A stretch of 64,000 nt of DNA from Flavobacteriales bacterium (GCA_022447625.1 JAKVAX010000009.1:79760-143759); one strand, 5' to 3'; counted from the first letter of the stretch, positions 25,343-35,228 are shown. Numbers and translations: made by a program. The notes: generated by a model not told the origin, from the sequence alone.

Positions 25343-26152
25343 ATGAAGAGAATTCTGCTTGCATTTTCTGTATTGGCGCTGGTCCTTTCTTCCTGTGGAG
25401 AGTATAACAAAGTGCTCAAAAGCACTGATGTAGACTACAAACTTGAGAAGGCCATTGAGTATTTTGATGATGGCCGTTGCTACCAGTCTATTCCGATTTT
25501 CGAAGAGTTGATCGGCTTGACACGAGGTACGCAAAAGGCTGAGGATGTTTATTACTACCACGCCAGAGCACACTACTGCGTGGAAGACTACTACTTAGCC
25601 AACTACTACCTTAGTAATTTCACCAAGACCTTTAGCTACTCAGAACGCGCTGAAGAATGTCAGTTCTTGGCAGCTATGTGCAGCTACAATCTCTCTCCAG
25701 AATTCAGCCTCGACCAAACAGATACGAAGCTTGCTATCAATGAGATGCAACTATTCTTAGATAAGTATCCTGGTTCAACTTTACGCGACAGCTGTACGAC
25801 GATGATTGATCAGCTGAACGCGAAACTGGAACGCAAGAATTTCGAGGTGGCGAAGCTTTATGTGAAGACGGAGAACTTTAAGAGTGCCGTACTCGTGCTA
25901 GACTATGCACTACGTGACTACCCGAACACGAAGTATCGCGAAGAAATGATGTACATGCTAGTGAAATCAAGCTATTTGCTAGCAGCCCAAAGTATCGAAG
26001 AGAAGAAAATGGATCGTTTCGCTGACTGCGTCAATCATTATCTTAACTTTGTAGCCTATTTCCCGGAAAGTGGGTACCTGCGCGAAGCAGAAAACTACTT
26101 TGACGATAGCCAAAAGGAAATAGAGCGTTTGAAAAAAGTATCGAATCCATGA
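25343..26152 (+). CDS. bamD: Outer-membrane assembly lipoprotein BamD
   Basis: A 269-residue lipoprotein. The signal ends in L-S-S-C-G-E-Y-N-K-V, giving a lipid-modified Cys near residue 18. The rest is tetratricopeptide-like: F-D-D-G-R-C-Y-Q-S-I-P-I-F-E-E-L, then Y-Y-H-A-R-A-H-Y-C, and L-D-K-Y-P-G-S. This spacing is that of BamD/ComL, the periplasmic partner of BamA in inserting outer-membrane barrels. It is the first gene of the block bamD-rpoZ-coaBC-DUF4835-recN typical of this phylum. Its stop overlaps the rpoZ start (ATGA). Confidence 0.93.
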   Translation: MKRILLAFSVLALVLSSCGEYNKVLKSTDVDYKLEKAIEYFDDGRCYQSIPIFEELIGLTRGTQKAEDVYYYHARAHYCVEDYYLANYYLSNFTKTFSYSERAEECQFLAAMCSYNLSPEFSLDQTDTKLAINEMQLFLDKYPGSTLRDSCTTMIDQLNAKLERKNFEVAKLYVKTENFKSAVLVLDYALRDYPNTKYREEMMYMLVKSSYLLAAQSIEEKKMDRFADCVNHYLNFVAYFPESGYLREAENYFDDSQKEIERLKKVSNP

Positions 26153-26478
26153 GTAGCATTAAGAACTCAAAAGCAGAGCGCACAACAGTAACGCGCAACA
26201 CAAATGCCATTGATGCCAAGGTAGAAGGAAACCTATTCGAAGCATTGGTAGTGATCTCGAAGCGTGCAAACCAGATCCAGAAAGACATCAAAGAAGAGTT
26301 GACTGCGAAGCTGGAAGAATTTGCCACTACTCAAGATAACTTGGAAGAGGTTTTTGAAAACCGAGAGCAGATCGAGATCTCGAAGTTCTACGAGCGCCTA
26401 CCTAAGCCGCATAGCGTAGCGATTGATGAATTACTCGAAGACAAAGTGTACTTCCGTCGTCCAGAGCTTGGAGCATAA
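26149..26478 (+). CDS. rpoZ: RNA polymerase omega-type subunit
   Basis: A 109-residue protein of the Bacteroidota omega group. N-L-F-E-A-L-V-V-I-S-K-R-A-N-Q-I near residues 28-43 is the conserved helix that clamps the beta-prime C-terminus; a helical, charged tail follows. It helps assemble RNA polymerase. It is longer at both ends than the E. coli protein, as usual in this phylum. Its place directly after bamD, with a four-base overlap, supports the call. Confidence 0.87.
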   Translation: MSSIKNSKAERTTVTRNTNAIDAKVEGNLFEALVVISKRANQIQKDIKEELTAKLEEFATTQDNLEEVFENREQIEISKFYERLPKPHSVAIDELLEDKVYFRRPELGA

Positions 26479-26502
26479 GCTTCACCTGACGATTATAATA
26501 TG

Positions 26503-26528
26503 AAAGCCTCGCAATTGCGGGGCTTTTT
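26503..26528 (+). terminator. Rho-independent terminator after rpoZ
   Basis: AGCCTCGC and GCGGGGCT pair around an AATT loop (one G-T pair) and run into TTTTT. It separates bamD-rpoZ from coaBC. Confidence 0.85.
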
Positions 26529-26599
26529 GCTGCTGTCAATAAACGTTTATTCCCAGCTCCAAATTAGGGGGTTCGATCAGAAAGCCAGACCTTTACTTC

Positions 26600-27820
26600 A
26601 TGTCTTGGATTCCACATATTCTCAGAGACAAAAATGTACTGATCGGTATTACCGGTAGTATCGCGGCTTACAAAGCAGCCTTCTTGGTCCGCCTTTTACG
26701 CAAGGCTGGAGCAGAAGTGAAAGTGGTGATGTCGCCAGGTTCTGAAGAGTTCATTACTCCACTCACCTTGGCAACCTTAGCCAAAAACCCCGTGCATTCT
26801 GACTTCACAGAAGACAAGCACACCGGGGAGTGGACGAATCATGTTGAACTCGGTTTATGGGCTGATGTCATGCTGATTGCTCCTGCTACTGCGAATACAT
26901 TGGCAAAAATGGTCAGCGGTGAATGCGACAATTTGCTCATGGCCGTGCTCTTAAGCGCGCGTTGTCCAGTAATGGTCGCCCCGGCGATGGACCTTGACAT
27001 GTTCACGCACGAAGCTACCCAACATAACTTAGAGGTGCTTCGCAAGCGAGAGGTCACTGTAATTGAACCGGGTACGGGTGAATTAGCAAGCGGCCTCGAA
27101 GGCAAAGGAAGAATGGAAGAGCCCGAAGCTATTGTTTCGGCACTCGAAAAGTTTTTTGGCGATCGTGCCCCACTCGCAGGTAAGAAAGCCATGGTAACCG
27201 CCGGCCCCACCTACGAATCCATTGATGCTGTGCGCTTCATCGGAAATCACAGCTCAGGTAAAATGGGTATGGCCGTTGCTAACGAATTGGCTGCTCAGGG
27301 CGCTGAAGTTACCTTGATCTTAGGGCCGACCAATGTCCCTTATGACAACCCTGCTGTGGAGGTGGTACGTATTGTATCTGCTGAGGATCTTTTCTCCGCT
27401 AGCACGGAACGCTTCGCTTCTTCTGATATCACCGTCATGTCAGCTGCCGTAGCTGATTACCGACCAAAAACAGTAGTGAATCGCAAAATGAAGAAATCGG
27501 AAAACGAGCTCAAGATCGAACTCGAACCGACGACGGATGTCTTGAAAACATTGGGAAGCCAAAAGAAACCGGAACAGTTATTGGTTGGTTTCGCCCTGGA
27601 AACAGATAACGAACTAGAAAACGCACAAGGCAAGCTAGAGCGCAAGAATCTCGACCTCATTGTATTGAACTCATTGAAGGATCCCGGAGCAGGATTCGGA
27701 CATGATACGAACAAGGTCACGCTGATCGACAAACGCAATAAAATAGCTAGCTTTGAGTTGAAATCGAAGGTAGATGTTGCCAAAGACATCGTAGCCCGGA
27801 TTACTGAATTAATTGGATGA
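26600..27820 (+). CDS. coaBC: Bifunctional phosphopantothenoylcysteine decarboxylase / synthetase
   Basis: A 406-residue fusion. The N-terminal CoaC half (I-G-I-T-G-S-I-A-A-Y-K-A near residue 13, A-P-A-M-D-L-D-M-F near 131) is the flavin decarboxylase. The C-terminal CoaB half (T-A-G-P-T-Y-E-S-I-D-A-V-R-F-I-G-N-H-S-S-G-K-M-G from about residue 197 in two conserved blocks) is the CTP-dependent synthetase. Together they turn 4'-phosphopantothenate plus Cys into 4'-phosphopantetheine in CoA synthesis. Length is normal. The stop overlaps the next start (ATGA), and a degenerate hairpin-like word near 27392 was noted but not counted. Confidence 0.95.
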   Translation: MSWIPHILRDKNVLIGITGSIAAYKAAFLVRLLRKAGAEVKVVMSPGSEEFITPLTLATLAKNPVHSDFTEDKHTGEWTNHVELGLWADVMLIAPATANTLAKMVSGECDNLLMAVLLSARCPVMVAPAMDLDMFTHEATQHNLEVLRKREVTVIEPGTGELASGLEGKGRMEEPEAIVSALEKFFGDRAPLAGKKAMVTAGPTYESIDAVRFIGNHSSGKMGMAVANELAAQGAEVTLILGPTNVPYDNPAVEVVRIVSAEDLFSASTERFASSDITVMSAAVADYRPKTVVNRKMKKSENELKIELEPTTDVLKTLGSQKKPEQLLVGFALETDNELENAQGKLERKNLDLIVLNSLKDPGAGFGHDTNKVTLIDKRNKIASFELKSKVDVAKDIVARITELIG

Positions 27821-28713
27821 AAAGAATAGTCGCGCTTAGCCTGCTGTTGGCAGCATTTATTGGAGGAGTTCAAGCACAAGAGTTGAACTGTCAAGTCCAA
27901 GTACAAGCACCACAGGTAAACAACGTAGATCCAAGTCGTTTCCAGACCTTGGAAGAGTCTGTGCGTGATTTCATGAACTCACGTAAATGGACCAATGACT
28001 ACTTCGAACTCGAAGAGCGCATTGAGTGCAATATCCTCATTACTATCAATAGCGCAGCGAACCAGAACAGTTTCAGCGGTTCCATTCAAATTCAGAGCAG
28101 TCGTCCTGTATACAACTCAGATTATAAAGCACCCGTCTTCACTGTGAATGACGGTGACTTCGCTTTCACTTTCCTTGACAACGCATTGATCCAGTTCAGT
28201 ATTGACCAGCACCGCGACAACTTGTCGTCTACCCTGGCCTACTACGCTTACATGATCATTGGAATGGACTACGACACCTTCTCTCCTGAAGGAGGTACAG
28301 AGCACTTCCTAAAGGCACAGACCATTGTAGCCAATGCGCAAAACGCAGGTGATGCTGGATGGAAAGCAAGTGAAGGTCAGCGTAACCGTTATTGGTTGGT
28401 AGAAAACATTTTATCGCAAACTTTCCGTCCGTTGCGCGCTTGTCTTTATAAATACCACCGAGATGGATTTGACAAGCTTTACAGCGACCCTGACGGTGGA
28501 CGTAAAGCGATTTCTGATGCGATTATCGATATGCGTAATATTCACCGAATCAAGCCAAGTAGCTACAACGTTCAGCTGTTCTTTGCAGCGAAAAACGTAG
28601 AGCTTGTGAAGCTTTTTGAGATAGCTCCCGATCCAGAGATTCAGCGCATACTTCCTGTATTAAAAGAGCTTGACCCAGGTAACATCTCACGTTACGAGCA
28701 GGCCCTTGGATAA
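27817..28713 (+). CDS. DUF4835 family protein, probable T9SS protein PorD
   Basis: A 298-residue secreted protein: the signal peptide (S-L-L-L-A-A-F-I-G-G-V-Q-A) ends before Q-E-L-N-C. The body contains F-M-N-S-R-K-W-T-N-D, Y-Y-A-Y-M-I-I-G-M-D-Y-D-T-F and P-D-G-G-R-K-A-I. These are familiar from the DUF4835 proteins found between coaBC and recN throughout Bacteroidota, and annotated as PorD in type IX secretion. The molecular function is not established. The window itself contains T9SS cargo, consistent with a working system. It overlaps coaBC by four bases and precedes recN by two. Confidence 0.85.
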   Translation: MKRIVALSLLLAAFIGGVQAQELNCQVQVQAPQVNNVDPSRFQTLEESVRDFMNSRKWTNDYFELEERIECNILITINSAANQNSFSGSIQIQSSRPVYNSDYKAPVFTVNDGDFAFTFLDNALIQFSIDQHRDNLSSTLAYYAYMIIGMDYDTFSPEGGTEHFLKAQTIVANAQNAGDAGWKASEGQRNRYWLVENILSQTFRPLRACLYKYHRDGFDKLYSDPDGGRKAISDAIIDMRNIHRIKPSSYNVQLFFAAKNVELVKLFEIAPDPEIQRILPVLKELDPGNISRYEQALG

Positions 28714-28715
28714 CC

Positions 28716-30371
28716 ATGCTTCTTAAACTTCACGTTCGTAATTATGCATTGATCGATCAGGTTGACCTGAATTTCGAGCAAGGCATGACAGCCATCACTG
28801 GAGAAACTGGTAGTGGTAAATCTATCTTACTTGGTGCACTTGGATTAGTGCTCGGTGAACGAGCTGACATGCAAGCACTCCGTTCACCAGAGAGTAAGTG
28901 TATTGTGGAAGCCATCTTCCGTCTTGACGAACGATTAAAGCCTCTATTTCAAGAGGCAGACCTAGACTTTGAATCAGAAAGTATCTTCCGACGTGAGATC
29001 ACTCCGAGTGGTAAGTCGCGAGCATTTGTGAATGATACACCTGTGCATCTCAAGTCGCTCAAAGCCATCGGTCAGCGTTTGATTGATGTTCATTCGCAAA
29101 TGGAGACTTCACGACTCAAAGAGTCTTCTTTCCGCTACCAGTTGCTTGATGCCACTGCCGGACAACAAGATTCATTCAAAGCATGGAAAGAGCAACTTCT
29201 AAGCTTCCGTAAGAAAGAACAAGAGCTACTGGAACTCAAAGAGGCCGAAGCCCGAGCGGCAAGAGAACTTGACTACATGCAGTTCCAGTTCAATGAGCTG
29301 ATGGCATTAGATCTTGACAACATTGATCAGGAACAATTAGAGAATGAGGTGAACGCTCAGCGAAATGCAGAAGAGATCATTCGTTCAATGAGTGAAGTTC
29401 ATGGCATTTTGGATGGTTCAGAAAGCGGTGTTACCGATCAGTTACGCAATGCGATTTTGGCTATGGAACGTATCAGCGGAGTGTACTCCCCTGCTGAGCA
29501 ACTCTTGGAGCGTTTGCAAAGCACAGTGATTGAAATCAATGATATTTCTTCGGAAGCTGAATCGAAAAGCGAAGACATCGCGATTGATCCGCAAGTGTTG
29601 CAAGAATTGCAAGACCAACTTGACGGCTTATATGCCTTGCAAAATAAACACCGCGTATCAGACCTTGAGTCGCTGCGTGTATTGCGAGATGAACTTGATG
29701 GAAAGATTCAAAATGCTAGCAGTCTAGAATCGCGTATCGAAGACCTTTCTAACGATATCGAAACAGCGCGTCAAGAACTGATGGCTGCAGCGCACAAGTT
29801 GAATAAGAAAAGAGAGAAGGCTTCGGTTTTGCTTGTTAATCGTGTCAAAGAAATTCTCAGCGAGTTGAAAATGGAGCATGCGGAGTTGCGCTTTGAACTT
29901 CAAGAGACTGGAGAGCTCAATGCCTTTGGAACCACGAAACTGTCATTGCTTTTTAAAGCCAATAAAGGTGGTCAATTCCAAGACCTAGAAAAGGTGGCAA
30001 GTGGTGGAGAGCTTTCGCGTGTGATGCTCGCTATCAAATCTTCAGTTTCTGATTCGTTGTCTTTACCTACGCTTGTTTTAGACGAGATTGACACCGGAGT
30101 TTCAGGTGAAGTAGCTGCAAAAATGGCTCAGGAAATGAGCAAGATGGCTTCGCACATGCAAGTCATCAATATTAGTCACCTACCGCAGGTAACCGCCGCC
30201 GCGAATCAACACTTTAAAGTCTTCAAGGTGGTTCAAGGCGAAGAAACATTCTCGGAAATCAAGATGCTCAATGAGGCAGAAAGAGAAGATGAGCTCGCCT
30301 CAATGCTTTCAGGCACAGAGGTAACTGAAGCGGCTAGAGAGCAAGCGCGAAGCCTCTTGAAGAGAAGCTAG
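28716..30371 (+). CDS. recN: DNA repair protein RecN
   Basis: A 551-residue SMC-like ATPase of normal length. Walker A G-E-T-G-S-G-K-S lies near residues 29-36, preceded by the L-x-x-Y-A-L-I-D opening. A long coiled coil spans about 150-360. The C-terminal ATPase half has A-S-G-G-E-L-S-R near 430 and Walker B V-L-D-E-I-D-T-G-V-S-G-E near 450-461. RecN gathers broken DNA ends during double-strand break repair. It ends the bamD-recN block and is convergent with the TonB receptor gene nine bases away, with no clear terminator between. Confidence 0.95.
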   Translation: MLLKLHVRNYALIDQVDLNFEQGMTAITGETGSGKSILLGALGLVLGERADMQALRSPESKCIVEAIFRLDERLKPLFQEADLDFESESIFRREITPSGKSRAFVNDTPVHLKSLKAIGQRLIDVHSQMETSRLKESSFRYQLLDATAGQQDSFKAWKEQLLSFRKKEQELLELKEAEARAARELDYMQFQFNELMALDLDNIDQEQLENEVNAQRNAEEIIRSMSEVHGILDGSESGVTDQLRNAILAMERISGVYSPAEQLLERLQSTVIEINDISSEAESKSEDIAIDPQVLQELQDQLDGLYALQNKHRVSDLESLRVLRDELDGKIQNASSLESRIEDLSNDIETARQELMAAAHKLNKKREKASVLLVNRVKEILSELKMEHAELRFELQETGELNAFGTTKLSLLFKANKGGQFQDLEKVASGGELSRVMLAIKSSVSDSLSLPTLVLDEIDTGVSGEVAAKMAQEMSKMASHMQVINISHLPQVTAAANQHFKVFKVVQGEETFSEIKMLNEAEREDELASMLSGTEVTEAAREQARSLLKRS

Positions 30372-30380
30372 GTTCCTCGC

Positions 30381-32696
30381 CTAGAACGTCAAATCGAATC
30401 CGATACTTGGAAGGAATGGAAGCTGGTAAACTGTTTCTCCAGTTACACGGTTCACGTAGAATACGTTCTCACGGCTGTAGATGTTTGTCACACTTGCATT
30501 CATATCCAATCCGATGCGATCTGAGAACTTCCATGTCTTGCTCACAGAAAGGTCTAGACGGTGGTAATCCGAAAGACGTCCGCCGTTCAAGTCAGCGTAG
30601 AAGATTCCGAGTTCATCAGAGTTCAACACTACTGGATCACTACCAATACCATCTGTAATGTTTGGTGCTTGGTAATAGCCTTGTGTTTGAGTGAAAGGAA
30701 GTCCAGTACCTAGGTTCCAACGAAGGCTTGCGTTCCATGAATCATCTTCTCCAAAGGAATGCGATGCTACGAAGTTGATGTTATGACGGCGGTCAAACAC
30801 TGGGTCATACCAAGTGAATCCATCCCAGCGGTCTACATCAGCCAATGAGTACACAAACCATACTGAACGACGCTTGTCCTCATACTTCAATACAACATCT
30901 ACACCTCGTGCGATCCCAGTCTCAATGATGTAATCCAAACGGAGTACGTCAGGAACATCAGCTGTATTTGTTGGGAACAGCTTGTTACGGTTCACGTTCG
31001 TGACTTGGTTGAAGTCTTTAATGTATCCTTCAACATTCAAGTTCCAACGCTCTGTAATATCGAACTCGAATCCAGCAATCAAGTGACGAGCACGCTGCAA
31101 TGGATCATTGTTGATATCGCGAACTTCTCCATCAGGAAGTACGAGTTCATCTTGAATATCTGTTGGCGCAGTAATGAATCCGTAGAAGAGGTTTACTACG
31201 TCACGGTCACTATTCGCTTGAATCAAGTTCTGTGTATAGATTCCAGCAGCTGCTTTCAAACGGAACACTTCATTCACTTTGTACTTGATACCAAGACGTG
31301 GTTCAGGTGAAAGCTTTGACAGAGAGCTGTAATACTGTAGACGAAGACTTGGCTGGAAGAGGAATTTACCTGCAGACTTCTTGATGTCTACATAGCCCGC
31401 CAATTCGTTGGTGCTTTCTTGTTGTTCAACCTGAACTCCAAGTGAGTTGAAGGTTTCGTAATCGGTGTTCACACCCACTACTTGAATACCCCAGCGCACG
31501 TCGTCATCGTTCAAGACATATTTAAAGTCAAGTCCAAAGTTGAAGCCACCAATCGTACTGCTGCGATCCGGAAGACCTTCTTCACGAAGGTTGATGTTAT
31601 ACTCAGAGTAAGCGAAGTTACCTTTGATAAGCACCGCCGATCCAGGAGGTACAACCACGAAGTTACCTCCCCCCCCGTTGTTTGACCAGTTGAGGTCAGA
31701 CAGGGCCTGGTAACGAACGTCGTCATTGAAGCTAAATCCGAAGATGTTAAACTTCGATCCGTTTGCTCCACCGAATGATAGCTTACCGTAGATATCTGTG
31801 AAGTTGAATGGAAGGCCATCATCATCGATATATGAGTAGAAGAGCTTCGAGCTCTCCTCAAGGTATGATCGTTTTGCTGAGAATACGTAGCTGATTCCAG
31901 AACCGTTCTCTCCAAGCTTCTTGAGTGGTCCTTCCACGAGCACCTTCGCGCCGAATGGGCTAGCGCCAATTTTACCTGAAACTCGCTTCTTGTTTCCGTC
32001 ACGAGTGGTGATATCCATGATTGACGATACACGTCCACCGAACTCACCTGAGAAACCACCAGTATAGATATCCGCGTTTGAGATGATGTCTGTATCGAAT
32101 ACCGAGAACAAACCAATAGAGTGGAATGCATTATAAACAATCATACCATCGAGCATCACCTTGTTCTGCACAGGCGATCCACCACGAATGTAAATTTGTC
32201 CCCCTTGGTCACCCGTAGAAACGAATCCAGGGAGGGTTGTCAATACTTGAACGATATCTGCTTGCCCACCGAATGTTGGAACACGTTTGATGTCGTTGGG
32301 ACGAATCGTCTCGACTGACATACGTACTTGGTTCTTCTGTTCTTCGGAATCAGCTGAGATTTCAGCACCACCTAACTGGATCACCTTCGGCTCCAACTGG
32401 AAGTTTCGACTGTAAACTTTTCCGTCTTCAATGACAATTTCCTTGCGGATCTCCTCGTATTCAATTGAGTTAATCAGGATGGTGTAAGTACCTGCCGGTA
32501 TCTTAGTGAGAGAGTAGTAACCCGTAACATCGGTAGTCACACCGAAGCTTGTGCCTTCCAACACAACTGTCACAAAAAGTGCAGGCTCACCTGTACTTCC
32601 GTCTTTCACAAACCCTTTAATAATACCCTGAGAAAATGCACTTCCTGCGAATGTCATGCAGAGCACAAAGAGCAGTCCTTTTAAAAATCGTTCCAC
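30381..32696 (-). CDS. TonB-dependent outer-membrane receptor with carboxypeptidase-regulatory domain
   Basis: A 771-residue protein. A signal peptide (residues 1-22) is followed by a carboxypeptidase-regulatory-like domain (I-I-K-G-F-V-K-D-G-S-T-G-E-P, 24-110). The plug has V-Q-V-L-T-T-L-P-G-F-V-S-T-G-D-Q-G-G and I-R-G-G-S-P-V-Q-N-K near 150-185. The remainder alternates beta strands and loops of a 22-strand barrel and ends in G-F-D-L-T-F, with terminal Phe. Such receptors import large substrates across the outer membrane with TonB energy. No SusD partner is adjacent, so glycan uptake of the SusCD type is not supported; the ligand is unknown. Confidence 0.92.
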   Translation of the reverse strand: MERFLKGLLFVLCMTFAGSAFSQGIIKGFVKDGSTGEPALFVTVVLEGTSFGVTTDVTGYYSLTKIPAGTYTILINSIEYEEIRKEIVIEDGKVYSRNFQLEPKVIQLGGAEISADSEEQKNQVRMSVETIRPNDIKRVPTFGGQADIVQVLTTLPGFVSTGDQGGQIYIRGGSPVQNKVMLDGMIVYNAFHSIGLFSVFDTDIISNADIYTGGFSGEFGGRVSSIMDITTRDGNKKRVSGKIGASPFGAKVLVEGPLKKLGENGSGISYVFSAKRSYLEESSKLFYSYIDDDGLPFNFTDIYGKLSFGGANGSKFNIFGFSFNDDVRYQALSDLNWSNNGGGGNFVVVPPGSAVLIKGNFAYSEYNINLREEGLPDRSSTIGGFNFGLDFKYVLNDDDVRWGIQVVGVNTDYETFNSLGVQVEQQESTNELAGYVDIKKSAGKFLFQPSLRLQYYSSLSKLSPEPRLGIKYKVNEVFRLKAAAGIYTQNLIQANSDRDVVNLFYGFITAPTDIQDELVLPDGEVRDINNDPLQRARHLIAGFEFDITERWNLNVEGYIKDFNQVTNVNRNKLFPTNTADVPDVLRLDYIIETGIARGVDVVLKYEDKRRSVWFVYSLADVDRWDGFTWYDPVFDRRHNINFVASHSFGEDDSWNASLRWNLGTGLPFTQTQGYYQAPNITDGIGSDPVVLNSDELGIFYADLNGGRLSDYHRLDLSVSKTWKFSDRIGLDMNASVTNIYSRENVFYVNRVTGETVYQLPFLPSIGFDLTF

Positions 32697-32718
32697 GTAT
32701 GCTTGGTTTACAGAAGCC

Positions 32719-32726
32719 CAAAAGTA
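32719..32726 (-). promoter_or_regulatory. Bacteroidota -7 element (TACTTTTG) of the TonB receptor gene
   Basis: The minus strand reads TACTTTTG 22 bases upstream of the ATG at 32696, with TTG words further upstream (around 32756-32764). Confidence 0.5.
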
Positions 32727-32798
32727 CCATTTTCATTTCTCTAACGATCGACCCTTGGCAACCAATAATGACCTTTGATCACATTTCTACAAGGAGAT

Positions 32799-35228
32799 TT
32801 AGACTTCGTCGTAAGCTCGTTTCATCTTTTGGATGCGATCACTGATCTTCTCAGAAGTCAATTTCTCGCGCAGTCGGTCTACCATAATTGGGAACGACAA
32901 AGGAGTCGGTTTACTCGGATGGGTGATCACTAGTTTCTGCGAATTGATGCGCTTGAGCATCATCCGAAAGCGCTCTATTTCAAGCTGATGATCAATCATT
33001 TCGTTAAAAGCCTGACGCAGTAATAAGTTGCTCGAATCGTAATCAGAGAACACGTCAAAGACCAATGATGACGAAGCTTTGAGGTGCCTTTCTTTCACCC
33101 CTTCACCAGGATAGCCTTGGAATACCAAACCTGAAATAATGGCGATATCATTGAACTTCTTCCGAGCCATTTCAGCAGAATTGATAGAATCCTCGAGATC
33201 ATCCATCAAGTGATCGGTTGAGAAGATTTCGTTATCGAATGCCTGATCCAACGGAATGGGTTGATCACTCAACATTTCGAAGCCGTAATCATTAAAAGCC
33301 AAAGAGAAGGACATTGGCTTAAGGAGAGAAATACGATAAGCCACAAGGGACGCCAAGCCTTCATGAACCAGTCTTCCTTCAAATGGATACACGAAAACAT
33401 GGTACCCTTCCCGAGTCTTAATTTGTTCTATGAGCAGTTCGTTCGATCGAGGCGTATGCGATCGCCTCGACTGCAGATCAAGTAGCGGTTTAACCTTAAT
33501 CATCTCCGGGTCTTTCAGTTTACCTGAAGCGTAATCATCAATTTTCTGACGGAGCATTTCAGACATCTTCGAAGTCAGGGGAAGTCTCCCTCCTTGCCAA
33601 CTGGCGATGCGTCCGGATTTCTTTTTTGAGTTGACCACTTCAAGCACCAGCTCTCGAATCTTTACCACTTCGAGACTTCTACCAGCGAACCAAAAAGCAT
33701 CCCCAGGACGCATACTCGCAGCGAAGTATTCTTCTACATGCCCTATTAGACCGCCTCTGGAGTATTTTACTTTCATCATGGTGTCGCCCACAATTGTACC
33801 AATCGACATCCGATGACGTCGAGCGACGCGCTGGTTGGCCACTTTGAAGATTCCCTCTTCAATGACAATCTTACGGTACTCTGGATAGGCCTGAAGCGAA
33901 TGACCACCGGTGGTGATGAAGCTCAAGCACCATTGCCACTCCTCTTTACTCATGGAATTGAAGCAAAACGTCTTGAGTACTTCTTGCTCTATCTCGTCAG
34001 GAGTGAACCCACCTCCCACCGCCAGCGTGGTGAGGTATTGAATGAGGACATCGAAAGACCGGTAATGAGGTGATCTATTCTCCAGAAACTCTAGGTTGAT
34101 GGCTTCTCTCAGAGCTGCTGCCTCAATGAGTTCTAGCGAATGCGTTGGCAAGAAATAGATCTTACTGGTGGCTCCAGGTTGATGTCCTGATCTACCTGCA
34201 CGTTGCATGAAACGCGCCACACCTTTTGGTCCACCAATTTGAACGATGGCAACCACCGGTCGAAAGTCAACTCCTAGGTCTAGCGTTGAGGTACAGACTA
34301 CTGCTTTTAATCTTCCATCATAAAGGGCATCTTCTACCCAGTACCTGAGCTCTTTGGAAATGGCGCTGTGGTGCATGGCGATGATTCCAGCGAGTTCCGG
34401 TTTCTGGTCCAAGATGGCCTGATACCAAATCTCACATTGACCTCTGGTGTTGGTGAAAATGAGTGTTGAACCGTTCTCTTCGATAATCTTTGCCACCTTA
34501 TCCAGCAGCTTCAACCCGATATGCCCGGCCCAAGGCATCTTTTCCACCTCCTCTGGCATGAGGCTGGTCATCTGCAAGTCTTTCTTAATTCCAGCGCGAA
34601 TGAAGACACCTGTTTCAGTTCGATCTGTTCCGAGCAGAACTTCTTTGGCTTCATCCATGTTCCCAATCGTCGCAGAGATTCCCCAAATGCGGGCGTTTGG
34701 TACGAAAGCTTTCAGTCGCGACAATCCCAACTCTACTTGCACACCTCGTTTCGAACCAATGAGGTCATGCCATTCATCAACCACGACGGCCTCCAGGTGT
34801 TTGAATATTCGAGGGTGATCTTTAGACGCCAATAAGAGATGCAGGCTTTCCGGTGTGGTAATGAGGATTTCGGGCATCCTCCTCATCTGCTGTTGCCTGA
34901 CCTTTGTTGGGGTGTCACCGGTACGAATACCCACTGACCAATCGGCATTTAGTCCTTTAATCAAACGATTTGCTGAAATCTCTATCTCTTTTGAAAGTGC
35001 CCTGATCGGAGTAATCCAGATGGCGCGAAGTCCTTTTTTCTTGGTGTCGCGCATTCCTTGTGCTACAATTGGCACGAGGAGTGAGTAGGTCTTTCCGCTT
35101 CCCGTAGGGGCGTTTACGATGCCGTCTTTCCCGTCTACGTAGGCTTCCCAAGCTTCTTTTTGAAAAGGAAAAGCTTTCCACCCTCTAGAACCGAACCATT
35201 TTTCCGCGCTAGCGACCACCTCATTCAC
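32799..35228 (-). CDS. Lhr-like DEXH helicase, ligase-associated DNA damage response type
   Basis: An 809-residue superfamily 2 helicase. The Q-like F-P-F-Q-K-E-A-W is followed by Walker A A-P-T-G-S-G-K-T near residues 40-47, T-P-E-S-L near 125, motif II V-D-E-W-H-D-L, motif III S-A-T-I-G, and motif VI Q-R-A-G-R-S-G-H. The C-terminal region is the Lhr-core extension. Proteins of this length are usually encoded together with an ATP-dependent ligase and an MBL-fold nuclease; here those two lie about 14 kb away at 49132-51728. A consensus hairpin at 35202 sits in codons 5-9 (V-A-S-A-E). Confidence 0.9.
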   Translation of the reverse strand: MNEVVASAEKWFGSRGWKAFPFQKEAWEAYVDGKDGIVNAPTGSGKTYSLLVPIVAQGMRDTKKKGLRAIWITPIRALSKEIEISANRLIKGLNADWSVGIRTGDTPTKVRQQQMRRMPEILITTPESLHLLLASKDHPRIFKHLEAVVVDEWHDLIGSKRGVQVELGLSRLKAFVPNARIWGISATIGNMDEAKEVLLGTDRTETGVFIRAGIKKDLQMTSLMPEEVEKMPWAGHIGLKLLDKVAKIIEENGSTLIFTNTRGQCEIWYQAILDQKPELAGIIAMHHSAISKELRYWVEDALYDGRLKAVVCTSTLDLGVDFRPVVAIVQIGGPKGVARFMQRAGRSGHQPGATSKIYFLPTHSLELIEAAALREAINLEFLENRSPHYRSFDVLIQYLTTLAVGGGFTPDEIEQEVLKTFCFNSMSKEEWQWCLSFITTGGHSLQAYPEYRKIVIEEGIFKVANQRVARRHRMSIGTIVGDTMMKVKYSRGGLIGHVEEYFAASMRPGDAFWFAGRSLEVVKIRELVLEVVNSKKKSGRIASWQGGRLPLTSKMSEMLRQKIDDYASGKLKDPEMIKVKPLLDLQSRRSHTPRSNELLIEQIKTREGYHVFVYPFEGRLVHEGLASLVAYRISLLKPMSFSLAFNDYGFEMLSDQPIPLDQAFDNEIFSTDHLMDDLEDSINSAEMARKKFNDIAIISGLVFQGYPGEGVKERHLKASSSLVFDVFSDYDSSNLLLRQAFNEMIDHQLEIERFRMMLKRINSQKLVITHPSKPTPLSFPIMVDRLREKLTSEKISDRIQKMKRAYDEV
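35202..35217 (+). repeat. Dispersed hairpin element, copy 7 (consensus core)
   Basis: Reads TTCCGC-GCTA-GCGACC. It lies within the first codons of the Lhr-like helicase and is translated V-A-S-A-E. Confidence 0.85.

Noticed and set aside
27392..27409. TTCTCCGCTAGCACGGAA in coaBC
   Set aside because: It could be a decayed hairpin (S-A-S-T-E), but two arm changes and a shifted register make it too uncertain to list.
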